This document shows, piece after piece, positions 27,306 through 36,749 of a DNA stretch of 37,387 bases. The notes beneath the pieces are model-generated. The model searched no databases. It was not told the origin of the DNA and worked only from the letters and a program-made list of their open reading frames with translations. Position 1 is the stretch's first letter, and every line of letters starts with the position of its first letter. The stretch is taken from the NCBI GenBank assembly GCA_003601605.1, contig PIXZ01000002.1, forward strand, positions 1 through 37,387, written 5' to 3'. The stretch is from Candidatus Bathyarchaeota archaeon. Its GTDB lineage: Archaea; Thermoproteota; Bathyarchaeia; Bathyarchaeales; Bathycorpusculaceae. The translations under genes were made by a program, and so were the position numbers.

Positions 27306-28457
27306 ATGGAAAGAGCAAAGAAAACGCTGACAATTACGCTTTTGGTTCTAACAGTTTTACTTATAACGTCTTATCTACCTACGCCGTGCCAAGCAGAAAC
27401 TTATAACGTGGCTTATCAACTCTTAGACCAGCCCAACGGCTCCACACACTATAGACTGAATGTTGCAATCCCCCAATCACTTTACGAGTATTACCAATCT
27501 CAAAGCCACAGACTAAACACAGACGATGATTTCGCAAAATTCGTTACGCCCCACGCCTTGGAACCTATCGCAGAGAACCTCTGGCAAATTTACACGGACG
27601 ACGAGGACTTTGCCAACGGCGTGTTAATGATTGTCCATCAAATACCCTACATGGAAACTTTGCCAGTAAAATATCCAGTGGAAACAATGGTGGAAAATGA
27701 AGGTGACTGCGACCTCTTCTCTTACATTGCAGCATCAATTTTGAAGGCGGGCGGTTTGGATGTTGTGCTTTTATATTATAAGAACGAGGCCCACATGAAC
27801 ATTGGTGTTAGTCTTTCTCACCAACCTTACGATGCAAGGGGCTGGGCCTACTACGTGACGTATAAAAATGTGAAGTATTATGTGGCTGAATGCACTGGGG
27901 GAAACTGGCAAATAGGATGGAGAGTGGGCGAATGCCCAGACGATTTAAAACAAGCCTTAAAAACAGTGCAGGTAATCGGCTTAGAAAACGGTGAACAAGC
28001 GTCTCCAGGACAAGTTTCAGCAAGCTATCAAACATTAACCGCCTCATCTATATCTTTAACAGTTTCACCCATGTTTCTCATTCAAGGAGGAACCGTCACA
28101 ATTTCTGGACAACTTTCACCCCAATTACAGAACGAAACAGTTGTAATATACATTCAAGAGAACAATTCGCCATGGACGATTCTTCAAACGCTTACGACAG
28201 ACTCTGAAGGAAGATTTGCATGTGTTTGGAACGTAAAGACAACGGGCATGTGCTATGTCCGTGCAAGCTGGTCTGGAAATGAGGAATATGCTGGAGCAGA
28301 TAGCTCAATTTACGCTATAACAATAGTTTCCATGCTTTTTGTCCTACTTCTCACTATTGTAATAGTTGTAGTATGCATAGGCGTAGTCATAGCTCTGATG
28401 ACGAGACAAAAACAACCACAAATCCCAGAACCCTCACCACCAGAAATTCCCTCTTAA
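27306..28457 (+). CDS. Secreted/membrane-anchored transglutaminase-like protein with Ig-like domain
   Basis: Signal-like ITLLVLTVLLITSYLP; NEGDCDLFSYIAASILKAGGLDVVLLYYKNEAHMNIGV (Tgase-like Cys/His); Ig-like GGTVTISGQLSP...; C-term TM SMLFVLLLTIVIVVVCIGVVIALM. Confidence 0.75.
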   Translation: MERAKKTLTITLLVLTVLLITSYLPTPCQAETYNVAYQLLDQPNGSTHYRLNVAIPQSLYEYYQSQSHRLNTDDDFAKFVTPHALEPIAENLWQIYTDDEDFANGVLMIVHQIPYMETLPVKYPVETMVENEGDCDLFSYIAASILKAGGLDVVLLYYKNEAHMNIGVSLSHQPYDARGWAYYVTYKNVKYYVAECTGGNWQIGWRVGECPDDLKQALKTVQVIGLENGEQASPGQVSASYQTLTASSISLTVSPMFLIQGGTVTISGQLSPQLQNETVVIYIQENNSPWTILQTLTTDSEGRFACVWNVKTTGMCYVRASWSGNEEYAGADSSIYAITIVSMLFVLLLTIVIVVVCIGVVIALMTRQKQPQIPEPSPPEIPS

Positions 28458-28527
28458 AGAAAAGCTTTTACCAGCAAACAAGGCTTGATAATTAACACAC
28501 ACCTCAATCTAAAAGGATGACATCAGA

Positions 28528-29289
28528 ATGTTTATGATATTTATCATAGGAACAGCAGGCTCGGGAAAATCTCTTTTAACAGCAACCTTCAGCGAATGGC
28601 TAAAAATATCAAAACAAGACGTTGCCATAGTGAATCTCGACCCAGGAGTATTAACGCTTCCTTACTCACCTGACGTGGACGTCCGAAACCATGTAGATAT
28701 AGAAAACTTGATGGAAGAATACGGGCTTGGACCAAACGGTGCTTTAATAATGGCTACCGATCTGATTGCGGACAAAATTGAAGAAATTTCAAGGGAGATT
28801 GAAGATTTGAGATCAGATGTTGTGTTGGTGGATACTCCTGGACAGATGGAGCTTTTTGCCTTTAGAGCAAGCGGTCCCTACATAGCGAGTGAAATTACAG
28901 AGGAGCCTAAAGTCATAGTTTATCTTTTTGACGCTGTTTTTTCAGCTAACCCGCTGAACTATGTTTCAAACCTTTTCCTTTCAGCAGCGGTCTACAACCG
29001 TTTCTTCCTTCCCCAAGTGCATTTGCTTTCAAAATGCGATTTGCTTCCAAAAGAAGAAGTGGATAAAATTGTGGATTGGTCTGCAAATCCTAAGATGTTG
29101 GAATTTGCCATAGAACAGAAGCTTGAGGGGACAAAACGTCTTCTGAGCAGAAACATGATGCGGGCAATTCACCAACTTGGATTAAGATTCCTCCTAATTC
29201 CAGTTTCGGCAAAGACAAACGAAGGAATAGTCAATTTTAACATGGCTTTAGAGCGTATTCTCGCTGGTGGTGACAAATACACGTACTAA
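28528..29289 (+). CDS. GPN-loop GTPase
   Basis: GTAGSGKSLLTATFSEWL P-loop; LDPGVLTLPYSPDVDVR; EYGLGPNGALIMATDL (GPN motif); LVDTPGQMELFAFRASG; LLSKCDLLP. Confidence 0.95.
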   Translation: MFMIFIIGTAGSGKSLLTATFSEWLKISKQDVAIVNLDPGVLTLPYSPDVDVRNHVDIENLMEEYGLGPNGALIMATDLIADKIEEISREIEDLRSDVVLVDTPGQMELFAFRASGPYIASEITEEPKVIVYLFDAVFSANPLNYVSNLFLSAAVYNRFFLPQVHLLSKCDLLPKEEVDKIVDWSANPKMLEFAIEQKLEGTKRLLSRNMMRAIHQLGLRFLLIPVSAKTNEGIVNFNMALERILAGGDKYTY

Positions 29290-29304
29290 GCAAAAATTAT
29301 TCTT

Positions 29305-29934
29305 TTAACAGTCGTTAACAAGTGTCCAAGCAGCAGCTAAAGCTCCATATTCCGCCTTTGAAGGTTCATCGGCACTTGCAACAATTATTGCATCGTTTTC
29401 TTCGGGTTTCAGAAGGTTGAGAATCTGTTTTGCGGCTTTTGGGAAATCTTTGCTTAAATCTTTACACACTGATGGAATTAGTAAACGTCCTTTCTTCATA
29501 ACTACAGTGGTTGCTCCTTTCGCTCCTGCGATAACGGCCGCATCTCTTTGTTCCATACCCGATGTAACTTTATGTCCCAGATTCTTTACTAAAATTGCAA
29601 AGTTATATTCGGCTAAAGTCAGTTCATTTTTTCCAATTTCGATTTTTTCTTTAAAAATTGATTTATACTCTTTCCAAAGTTTTATTCCTTTATCCGTGAG
29701 GGTGCATCCGGCTTTAGAAGTTGCGATTAGTTCAGCAGTTCTTAATCTTTCTATTACTGTTCGTATAGCGCCCTCACCTACTTTTAACTTTTCAGCTAGT
29801 TTGCTGCGACCAACAGGTTTTCTGGCTATAAGTTCCATTGCTCGTATTAAATGGAAAATTGTAAATGTTGGAGAAGGACCCGGTGCTTTTCCGTATGTTA
29901 TTTCTTCTAAAACTTGTTTCAGTTTGTGGGTCAT
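29305..29934 (-). CDS. HTH regulator with C-terminal ligand-binding-like domain (DUF4443-like)
   Basis: PSPTFTIFHLIRAMELIARKPVGRSKLAEKLKVGEGAIRTVIERLRTAELI winged HTH; C-term alpha/beta region. Confidence 0.7.
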   Translation of the reverse strand: MTHKLKQVLEEITYGKAPGPSPTFTIFHLIRAMELIARKPVGRSKLAEKLKVGEGAIRTVIERLRTAELIATSKAGCTLTDKGIKLWKEYKSIFKEKIEIGKNELTLAEYNFAILVKNLGHKVTSGMEQRDAAVIAGAKGATTVVMKKGRLLIPSVCKDLSKDFPKAAKQILNLLKPEENDAIIVASADEPSKAEYGALAAAWTLVNDC

Positions 29935-30016
29935 AAGTTTTCGTGATTATAATTGATATTATTAATTATTAAATTGTTATTGTTGATGATAAAATAAGCT
30001 GGGATTTGTTTGTGGT

Positions 30017-30439
30017 TTAGATGTTGCCTTTTCTGGCGTAATATTCTCTAACTATGCCTGCTGTTAGGGCTATCAAGCCAACGGCGAGGAGGTAGATTAA
30101 TGGATAGATGAATACGGACAGCATAGCTTCGTATGTTATTGTTGTTGGCAGCATTGGAGTAAAGAATATGGAAACCCACATAACAATAAAGGTTGCAATG
30201 CACCCTATTCCAAGTCCTACGGATAGGCCATGGACGAAACCGCTTCTGTCCTCTTGATTGTTTAGCTTAAACGGTTTTGGTTCTATTGTTATTTGTTGTG
30301 GCTGTTCTTCTTCTGCAACCGCATAAGTTTCTTCTGGGGTCTCTGCAGTGTTTTGTTGCGGTGATTGAAGGTTTTCTTGGTTTTCTTCTTCATAGTAAGG
30401 TTCTTCACTTGTTTCTTGTTCTGTTTCCATAGGGTTCAA
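30017..30439 (-). CDS. Membrane protein with acidic, Glu/Gln-rich N-terminus
   Basis: N-term EQETSEEPYYEEENQENLQSPQQN; two C-terminal TM segments. Confidence 0.6.
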   Translation of the reverse strand: MNPMETEQETSEEPYYEEENQENLQSPQQNTAETPEETYAVAEEEQPQQITIEPKPFKLNNQEDRSGFVHGLSVGLGIGCIATFIVMWVSIFFTPMLPTTITYEAMLSVFIYPLIYLLAVGLIALTAGIVREYYARKGNI

Positions 30440-30536
30440 CCAGTCTTTTTGTTATAAAAGTTTATTAATAAAATTATTCAATTTTAGATTATTATTCAAA
30501 ATCAGAATTTAAAATACATAAATTGCCGAAAATTGT

Positions 30537-30797
30537 TTATTTTGAAACAAGTTTAGGCGTTAACTGTTCTATGGCTTTTTTCAGTTTATTCCATTCATCC
30601 ATGTTTCTTATGTTAAACTTGTGCTTTCTTTTCCAAGCTTCCCCCCGCTTTTGCCAGAGGTATAAACCAATAGAGCGTCTTCCAAAAGATTCGAAAAGAA
30701 CTATGGCTTCCCACCATTTCTCACTTTTAAAAATTGTAACATAGTCCACAACCTTATAAAAGTCGGATACGGGCAGCTTTTCGTCCGTTGAAGACAT
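30537..30797 (-). CDS. Small basic protein, possible divergent PC4-like ssDNA-binding fold
   Basis: 86 aa; SEKWWEAIVLFESFGRRSIGLYLWQKRGEAWKRKHKFNIRNMDEWNKLKKAIEQL, a beta-rich then terminal-helix order. Confidence 0.55.
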   Translation of the reverse strand: MSSTDEKLPVSDFYKVVDYVTIFKSEKWWEAIVLFESFGRRSIGLYLWQKRGEAWKRKHKFNIRNMDEWNKLKKAIEQLTPKLVSK

Positions 30798-30861
30798 AAT
30801 CTCTCCCTACCTTTCTTATATGATTAATCTTACGTATCTATTAAGTATTTCAGAAGACATT

Positions 30862-31872
30862 TTAGAGGGGTTGGAAAACACCCTCTACAAGAACGTCAAA
30901 GCTCGAACCGTCTTTGCTGAAAACTTTCACGTTGGGCTTAGATATTAGAAAGTCCATGTGATTTTTAGACATGTTCTTTCCGCCAGGCATGTCGGAATTA
31001 TTTCCAAAAGCTATGTGAATTGTGCCTAGCATTTTTTCTGCCTCTAGAAATTCTTCCACAAATCTTGCCTTAGGGTTTATGCCAAAGGCAAATTCACCCA
31101 CAATTTTTGCCCAATCATCAGTGTTTAACGAATCTTGAACCCTTCTTAACACCTGCAGGTCTTCCGAAACAACCTCTTTTACCTTGCCGTTTTGAACTGT
31201 TAGCTTTACTGGAGTCTTAAGGGGGCCTATTCCTCCTACAGCCATGTCGCAGACAAGCTTGCCATTAAGGGAATTTTCGATGGGTGCCACTATCACCTCG
31301 CCTGTTGGGAGATTCATCCACTTCATAGTTTCCCAATCGAGAATTGTGTCTGTAAAGAAAGGTCTGCCTTCAACGTTTAAAGAGAGGTTTGTCCCTGCTG
31401 AATTTTTGATTTCAACTTTTACAGTGTTGCCCAATTTTTGGATTAAATCACGAGCAAAGCTTTGCATTTTTCTATGTTCTTTAATGGTTAATGCTAAAGC
31501 CCCGTCTGTCAGCATGTCTAAAGTTACACCTGGACAGTGACCAAGCCGAGCTTTCCTATTTCTTGTTTCCATTTGAATAAGTTTTATTCTGAAGGGTGTT
31601 TCTTCGCGAATGCCTCGCAAAAGGTTAATGTAAATGTCTTGAGGATGCTTGTCTAAAATTTTCGTAATTTCTGGTGGAACTTCTTGTCTGAAAAAGTTTG
31701 CATTGGTTTTCAAGAACATGACTCTTGTTTGAAGACCAAGTTTTAAGGCACCGTTTGCAAAGGCTTCGCCTATTTCCATTTTTAAATCGTCGCAGAAAAT
31801 GGCTATTTTTTCGCCTTTTTTCGCTTCTAATACGCATTCTAGAGCGTTTTTCGCTGCTTCCCACGCTTCCAT
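30862..31872 (-). CDS. Aminopeptidase (M29/AmpS-like, leucyl aminopeptidase family)
   Basis: NSAGTNLSLNVEGRPFFTDTI, MNLPTGEVIVAPIENSLNGKLVCDMAVGGIG, EFAFGINPKARFVEEFLEAEKMLGTIHIAFGNNSDMPGG. MEAWEAAKN start at 31872 preferred over 31878. Confidence 0.85.
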   Translation of the reverse strand: MEAWEAAKNALECVLEAKKGEKIAIFCDDLKMEIGEAFANGALKLGLQTRVMFLKTNANFFRQEVPPEITKILDKHPQDIYINLLRGIREETPFRIKLIQMETRNRKARLGHCPGVTLDMLTDGALALTIKEHRKMQSFARDLIQKLGNTVKVEIKNSAGTNLSLNVEGRPFFTDTILDWETMKWMNLPTGEVIVAPIENSLNGKLVCDMAVGGIGPLKTPVKLTVQNGKVKEVVSEDLQVLRRVQDSLNTDDWAKIVGEFAFGINPKARFVEEFLEAEKMLGTIHIAFGNNSDMPGGKNMSKNHMDFLISKPNVKVFSKDGSSFDVLVEGVFQPL

Positions 31873-31942
31873 AAACATCAGCCTACCCTAGTATCTGTGG
31901 GATAGGCTAAAATCTTTTGTCATCAGGCAATTGTTGAAAAGG

Positions 31943-33151
31943 TTAGTAGGTTTGGATTTTTCCTTGCGCCAACTCGATGCAGAATTTATCTATGTTTTCC
32001 AGCTCATAATCCAACACTTCACCTATTTCGCTTCTAACTTTTTCCAAGGAATTATTGCCTTTCATCACCACCTGGGCTGCAGCTACTGCTGGCTGGTCAA
32101 TGGGACTTCCAATCTTGCTTAGCAACCATACGTAAACTTCTTCAACTTCCGGTACTTCGTCATAAACGTGCTGGGCTATTCTGAAAGTTAAAACATTGTA
32201 AATTTTTCCTACATGGCTTACTGGGTTTTTGCCTGCTGCTGCCTCTGAACAGAAAGGTCTATTCAAGGATATTAGTCCGTTCACTCTGTTTCCTCTTCCA
32301 ACCTGTCCAGAGTCTCCGCTGTCTGCGCTTGTTCCTAGAACGGTTAGGTATAAGCCTCCAATACCTCTGCCGCGAACGTCAAGCGTGTTTAATTGAACAT
32401 TAACTTTTTCGAAATCCATGTCTACATTTACAAATTTTTCTATTTCTTCAAGGATTTTCGCTTTTTTCTCAAAATATTCTTCTTCGCTGCTTATGAACTG
32501 GTCAACGAAAGCCATGGAGATTGTTAGGTTTAAAGTGTTGTTAGAACGGAAGCCCATTACTTTTATGTCTTCACCTGACTCTGGGAAACGATTTTTAAAC
32601 TCTTTAGAGTTGAGAAACTGTTCGGTTTTTAACACTATTTTTTCCGTTCTTGTCATGGGCGCGTAGCCGACAGCTGCTGAAGTATCATTGGCTCCTAACA
32701 CTTTCCCTTTTCGCTTGAATATGTCGACAAGCCCTGCTGAACCGGGTTTCAGTTCCACCTGATATTTCACATGTTTTTCCGGGTCGACGAAGCGCATGTT
32801 TTTCTTAAACCATTCTTTTGCTGTGGTTATGGCTATTTGTTCTACGTCTATTTTTGTGCCGTTAAACTCGGATGTTGCTCTGTCGCCGAAAACGAAGAGC
32901 ATGGGCTGCTTAATTATTCCACCGCCGAATCTTGGTTCGGCTTCTCCAGCAACAAGCAAAGACTTGTCAACATTATGGTGGAGTATGGAGCCAGCCTTTT
33001 CCAAGTATTCTTTGCTTAGTCTTATGGAGATGCTGTCCATTACCGCATCGCATATGTAATCTGGATGCCCTAACCCTTTTCTTTCAACAATTTCGATACG
33101 TTGTTTTTCAAGAGGAACCTGTTTTAAGTCTTCAACTATTATGTTTCGCAT
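31943..33151 (-). CDS. mat: Archaeal S-adenosylmethionine synthetase
   Basis: [89 protein letters not shown]. Start [11 protein letters not shown] at 33151. Confidence 0.96.
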   Translation of the reverse strand: MRNIIVEDLKQVPLEKQRIEIVERKGLGHPDYICDAVMDSISIRLSKEYLEKAGSILHHNVDKSLLVAGEAEPRFGGGIIKQPMLFVFGDRATSEFNGTKIDVEQIAITTAKEWFKKNMRFVDPEKHVKYQVELKPGSAGLVDIFKRKGKVLGANDTSAAVGYAPMTRTEKIVLKTEQFLNSKEFKNRFPESGEDIKVMGFRSNNTLNLTISMAFVDQFISSEEEYFEKKAKILEEIEKFVNVDMDFEKVNVQLNTLDVRGRGIGGLYLTVLGTSADSGDSGQVGRGNRVNGLISLNRPFCSEAAAGKNPVSHVGKIYNVLTFRIAQHVYDEVPEVEEVYVWLLSKIGSPIDQPAVAAAQVVMKGNNSLEKVRSEIGEVLDYELENIDKFCIELAQGKIQTY

Positions 33152-33234
33152 TATAGCACTCTCGTAAAGTTTAAGGTGTATGTGCAACAATAAATATATA
33201 TTTTACTGTATCGAATCTATAACAAAAATAACCA

Positions 33235-33777
33235 GTGGTTATATTGATAATCACAGGAAACCTTATCAGAAATCTAAGAAAGAAGGCAGGGTTAACCCAG
33301 AGAAAACTGGCTGAACTAGCAGGAGTTTCACAAGCCCACATAGCCAAAATAGAACAGGGAAAAGTTGACCCCAGACTCTCAACCATCAACAAAATAATGG
33401 AAGTGCTCACTGAAGGAAGAAAAAAGAAGTGCAAAGACATAATGACTAAAGGCGTACTTTTCGTAAGACCAGAGGATAATGTTCTAAAAGTAAGCGAAGT
33501 TATGGTGAAACATGCAATTTCTCAAATGCCGGTGTTAAATGGCAAAACGGTTGCTGGAACAATAACGGAAGAAAGCATAGTTCGGCATTTAAGTGCTGAC
33601 ATCGCCAAAGAGAAAGTAAAGAATGTTATGGATCCACCCTTGCCCATGATTTCTGAAGACGCGCCAATTGAGACTGTTCGCTCTTTACTTGAGAAACACC
33701 AAGGAGTTTTGGTGACTAGAGATGGAGAAATTTTGGGGATAATAACACGCTCAGACTTGCTGAAAACAATAGGCTGA
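33235..33777 (+). CDS. XRE-type HTH plus tandem CBS domains regulator
   Basis: IRNLRKKAGLTQRKLAELAGVSQAHIAKIEQGKVDPRLSTINKIMEVL; CBS pair DIMTKGVLFVRPEDNVLKVSEVMVKHAISQMPVLN / GVLVTRDGEILGIITRSDLLKTI. Confidence 0.92.
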   Translation: MVILIITGNLIRNLRKKAGLTQRKLAELAGVSQAHIAKIEQGKVDPRLSTINKIMEVLTEGRKKKCKDIMTKGVLFVRPEDNVLKVSEVMVKHAISQMPVLNGKTVAGTITEESIVRHLSADIAKEKVKNVMDPPLPMISEDAPIETVRSLLEKHQGVLVTRDGEILGIITRSDLLKTIG

Positions 33778-33791
33778 AGAAGGGTAGTGTC

Positions 33792-34967
33792 ATGCGGTTG
33801 GAAAAATTTGAAAAAAGTGCAGCTCAAGTTGTTCAGCAATTGAAAAGTGCCAACCCTAAAGAAGCTATAATAGTTCACCATGACGACGCGGATGGGTTGT
33901 GCTCGGCTGCCATAACCAAAAAAGCTCTAGAGCGCGAAGGAATAAGCACCAGAACATTTTGCCTAGAGAAAGTTTATCCAGAAGTCATCGAAGACCTGCA
34001 CTCAAAAAGTGGAAAAACAATATTTTATGTAGACATTGGCTCGTCTCATGCAGATCTCATATCCCAATGTAACAAAGGCAAAAACTTAACAATAATCCTT
34101 GACCACCACGACCCCAAAGCGGCGGAAGACCCGAAAGTTTTCGATTTAAACCTTGAACATTACGGGTTTAAAGGTGAAACAGATTTTTCGGGAGCAACAT
34201 GCTGCTACCTGTTTGCAAAAATCTTAAACAGAGAAAACATGGACTTGAGCTACTTAGCTTTAGTTGGAAGCCTTGAAATTCCAGAAGGCTTTGTGGGAAT
34301 AAATAAGACAGTTTTGGAAGAAGCCCTAAAAGGCGGGGTAGTTCAGCAAAAAGGCAAAAGTTTTGAAATAACAAAATTTAAAACCCGTATAAACACGCTT
34401 TTTTCTAAACTTCAAATTCTTGGAGCAGTAGGCTACTATGAAGGGGGACCAGAAACCGGCATAGATGCTTGTCTGGAAGGTTTAAGTAAGGAAGTGGAAG
34501 AGAAAACCGCTGTTTTGGAAGCTAGACGGAAAGAAGTTAACCGCCGCCTTTTGGGAAGGCTTTACCGTGAGAGGCTTAAGGAAACGGAGCACATTCAATG
34601 GTTTGATGCTGGAAACATGTATGCTGGCATGGGCACGAAAGTTATAGGACAGTTCTGCTCCTTTCTTTCCTATCAAGCTCGCCTAGTGAAACCCTACAAG
34701 TATATTATGGGATTTGTGAACGTTCCGCCAGAGATTCCAGGCTGGGGGAAATTGAAGGAAAACTTTGTTAAGGCTTCTGTGCGGGTGCCTAAAGCCATGC
34801 AGCCACTAATAAACAAAGGAAAAATGCTTGGGGCGGTGAATCTTTTGGTTGCGGCTTCTGAGGGGTTTGGTGTAGCTGATGGTCATCAGTATGCTGCAAG
34901 TGTTGTGGTGCCGGAAAATAAGAAAATGTTGCTGGTGGAAAATGCTGAAAAGGCAGCGTCCAGCTAA
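33792..34967 (+). CDS. DHH-family phosphoesterase (RecJ-like)
   Basis: IIVHHDDADGLCSAAITKKAL, FYVDIGSSHADLI, TIILDHHDPKAAEDP, C-term GMGTKVIGQF and EGFGVADGHQYAASVVVP. Confidence 0.9.
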   Translation: MRLEKFEKSAAQVVQQLKSANPKEAIIVHHDDADGLCSAAITKKALEREGISTRTFCLEKVYPEVIEDLHSKSGKTIFYVDIGSSHADLISQCNKGKNLTIILDHHDPKAAEDPKVFDLNLEHYGFKGETDFSGATCCYLFAKILNRENMDLSYLALVGSLEIPEGFVGINKTVLEEALKGGVVQQKGKSFEITKFKTRINTLFSKLQILGAVGYYEGGPETGIDACLEGLSKEVEEKTAVLEARRKEVNRRLLGRLYRERLKETEHIQWFDAGNMYAGMGTKVIGQFCSFLSYQARLVKPYKYIMGFVNVPPEIPGWGKLKENFVKASVRVPKAMQPLINKGKMLGAVNLLVAASEGFGVADGHQYAASVVVPENKKMLLVENAEKAASS

Positions 34968-34972
34968 CTTTT

Positions 34973-36346
34973 CTAAAATCCCGCTTTTATCGGATTTCGC
35001 GGTTTCATGATTTCTCTCAAAAAGACTGTGGCGTAGGAGCCTCGATAAAGGGTGAAATGTACTCTTACAAGATATTTTGGAGGATTAGCCGTGTCTCTAC
35101 TTATCTCGCAAAGAGAATAATCTCTTAATTCTGTTAAGGCTGTTCGCAATTCTCCTTTGGCACTTATTTCTGGCATTAAACTGATCTTAAACTGTTCCGG
35201 CGTTATGCCTTCTTCTTCCAGTATTTCTTTTTCAATTTCCCCTTGAACACCTTGAGAAGTGGATTGTTTAAATCCTATTATTGGAAGGGCAAGTCGCATC
35301 CGTCCTTTTTTAACTCCTTGGTTAAATTCGCCCAGCTTCTGCGCACCTACAATCTTATACATTCTTATCATTGGCAGTCCAGAACGTTCCACATTTACAA
35401 TGTAATCGCCCGCTTCAACCCTATTCAATGGAAGTCCACACGCTATTCTTCTGCTTAGAAACTTGTTGAAGAGGTAGGCTTGATAGGCTTGAGGAAAGAG
35501 CTGCCGCAGTTTTGGTGGCAGCCTTCTGAAGGCACCTACAAAATCTTTAGGTTTTTTCGCCAAATGTTTTAACATTAAACGTTCATAATGGAGTTGTTTC
35601 GGGAAAATTTTTAGCGCTTTTTCAAAATCTTGGGTTGAATGGAGTTGTTCTCTTGCTTCTCTTGATTCTGGATGTTCAAAAGGGCTAGGTTTAGCCAGAA
35701 AGAGCATGGCAGCCTTCTTAAAGTTTCCTTGAACTATGGCTTTTCCCACAAGATGAGTTATGGGGCGGGTTGTGCCGAAGCGTTGGTGACCGAAAAAGTT
35801 TGGGACTCCGCCTATCGTTTTTAGTTCTTTAAGAGTTTCTGCAAGTCTTTTTTTAATTGTGGTTTTTGAATGGTTTACAGCGCGGATGGTGACGTGAAAA
35901 TTGTTTCCTAAAAGAAAGTATGATGAAAGTTTACTGCGGAAATATCCCAGAGGGCGAACCTCTATATCACTAACCTTTATTTTTTTGACTTCTTTTGGTG
36001 TTACGTCTTCAATTGTTATATGTTGGGCAGTAACAGCCTTCGCATCCTTTATGCCAGCAATCTGAACCCTTCCGGAATTAATGTTTAGTTGATTAGCAAT
36101 CTCTCTAATGGCTCGAAAAGTATCCCAATTTCGCTTAATCAAAACACACAACAAATAACGCTCTTTTTTAGCATCTTCAATTTCACCATAATCTTTAACT
36201 GGGTATACTTGGGCTTTTGAACCGTTAACCAGCACTTCTTCAACAATAAAATCTTCAACAAACTGCCTAATAGCTCCGCCTATGCCAAGAGAACGTGTTG
36301 CATGAACTTCTATTCCCATCAATTTTTCTAGTTTAGGAACAAACAA
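34973..36346 (-). CDS. truD: tRNA pseudouridine(13) synthase TruD
   Basis: INSGRVQIAGIKDAKAVTAQHITIE, GGVPNFFGHQRFGTTRPITHLVGKAIVQGNFKKA, LFPQAYQAYLFNKFLSRRI. Confidence 0.96.
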   Translation of the reverse strand: MFVPKLEKLMGIEVHATRSLGIGGAIRQFVEDFIVEEVLVNGSKAQVYPVKDYGEIEDAKKERYLLCVLIKRNWDTFRAIREIANQLNINSGRVQIAGIKDAKAVTAQHITIEDVTPKEVKKIKVSDIEVRPLGYFRSKLSSYFLLGNNFHVTIRAVNHSKTTIKKRLAETLKELKTIGGVPNFFGHQRFGTTRPITHLVGKAIVQGNFKKAAMLFLAKPSPFEHPESREAREQLHSTQDFEKALKIFPKQLHYERLMLKHLAKKPKDFVGAFRRLPPKLRQLFPQAYQAYLFNKFLSRRIACGLPLNRVEAGDYIVNVERSGLPMIRMYKIVGAQKLGEFNQGVKKGRMRLALPIIGFKQSTSQGVQGEIEKEILEEEGITPEQFKISLMPEISAKGELRTALTELRDYSLCEISRDTANPPKYLVRVHFTLYRGSYATVFLREIMKPRNPIKAGF

Positions 36347-36362
36347 TAAGCATACACTCTAC

Positions 36363-36734
36363 CTATAACAATGGAAGCCTACCAGTTAACTCATCCACTT
36401 TCTCGCTGGGCGCAGGACCTATCCCCAAACACGTTACAGTTCCCGGCGGAATTTCCGTCAACCCCCTATCAACTATTAACGAGCAAGGCAAAGCCAACTC
36501 TTTCGCCTGTTTTTCTAATTCTAAAAGTTCCTTTTCACTTCTCACTTTAACAGCTATTTTGCATTGTCCTTCAATCATCCAAGCTTTCCACCATTTTGGA
36601 TGATGCTTACGAGCCTCTTCAGAAGCGGAAACTGCAGCGTGCCCAGCTTGAGCGGCAATCTTGCCTTTACTTAAATTTAAGTCTGAACGAAACACGATGA
36701 CTTGTTTGTAACGAAATTCTGACATGCTCTTCAC
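36363..36734 (-). CDS. pth2: Peptidyl-tRNA hydrolase Pth2
   Basis: YKQVIVFRSDLNLSKGKIAAQAGHAAVSA, WMIEGQCKIAVKVRSEKELLELEKQAKE, LIVDRGLTEIPPGTVTCLGIGPAPSEKVDELTG. Confidence 0.97.
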   Translation of the reverse strand: MKSMSEFRYKQVIVFRSDLNLSKGKIAAQAGHAAVSASEEARKHHPKWWKAWMIEGQCKIAVKVRSEKELLELEKQAKELALPCSLIVDRGLTEIPPGTVTCLGIGPAPSEKVDELTGRLPLL

Positions 36735-36749
36735 CCGTCTTCTCTCTTA

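Noticed and set aside
29417-29956. 179-aa plus-strand ORF antisense to the DUF4443-like regulator
   Set aside because: Shadow ORF; the minus strand encodes a coherent winged-HTH protein.
33522-33881. 119-aa minus-strand ORF antisense to the CBS region
   Set aside because: Opposite well-supported CBS and DHH genes; no domain signal.
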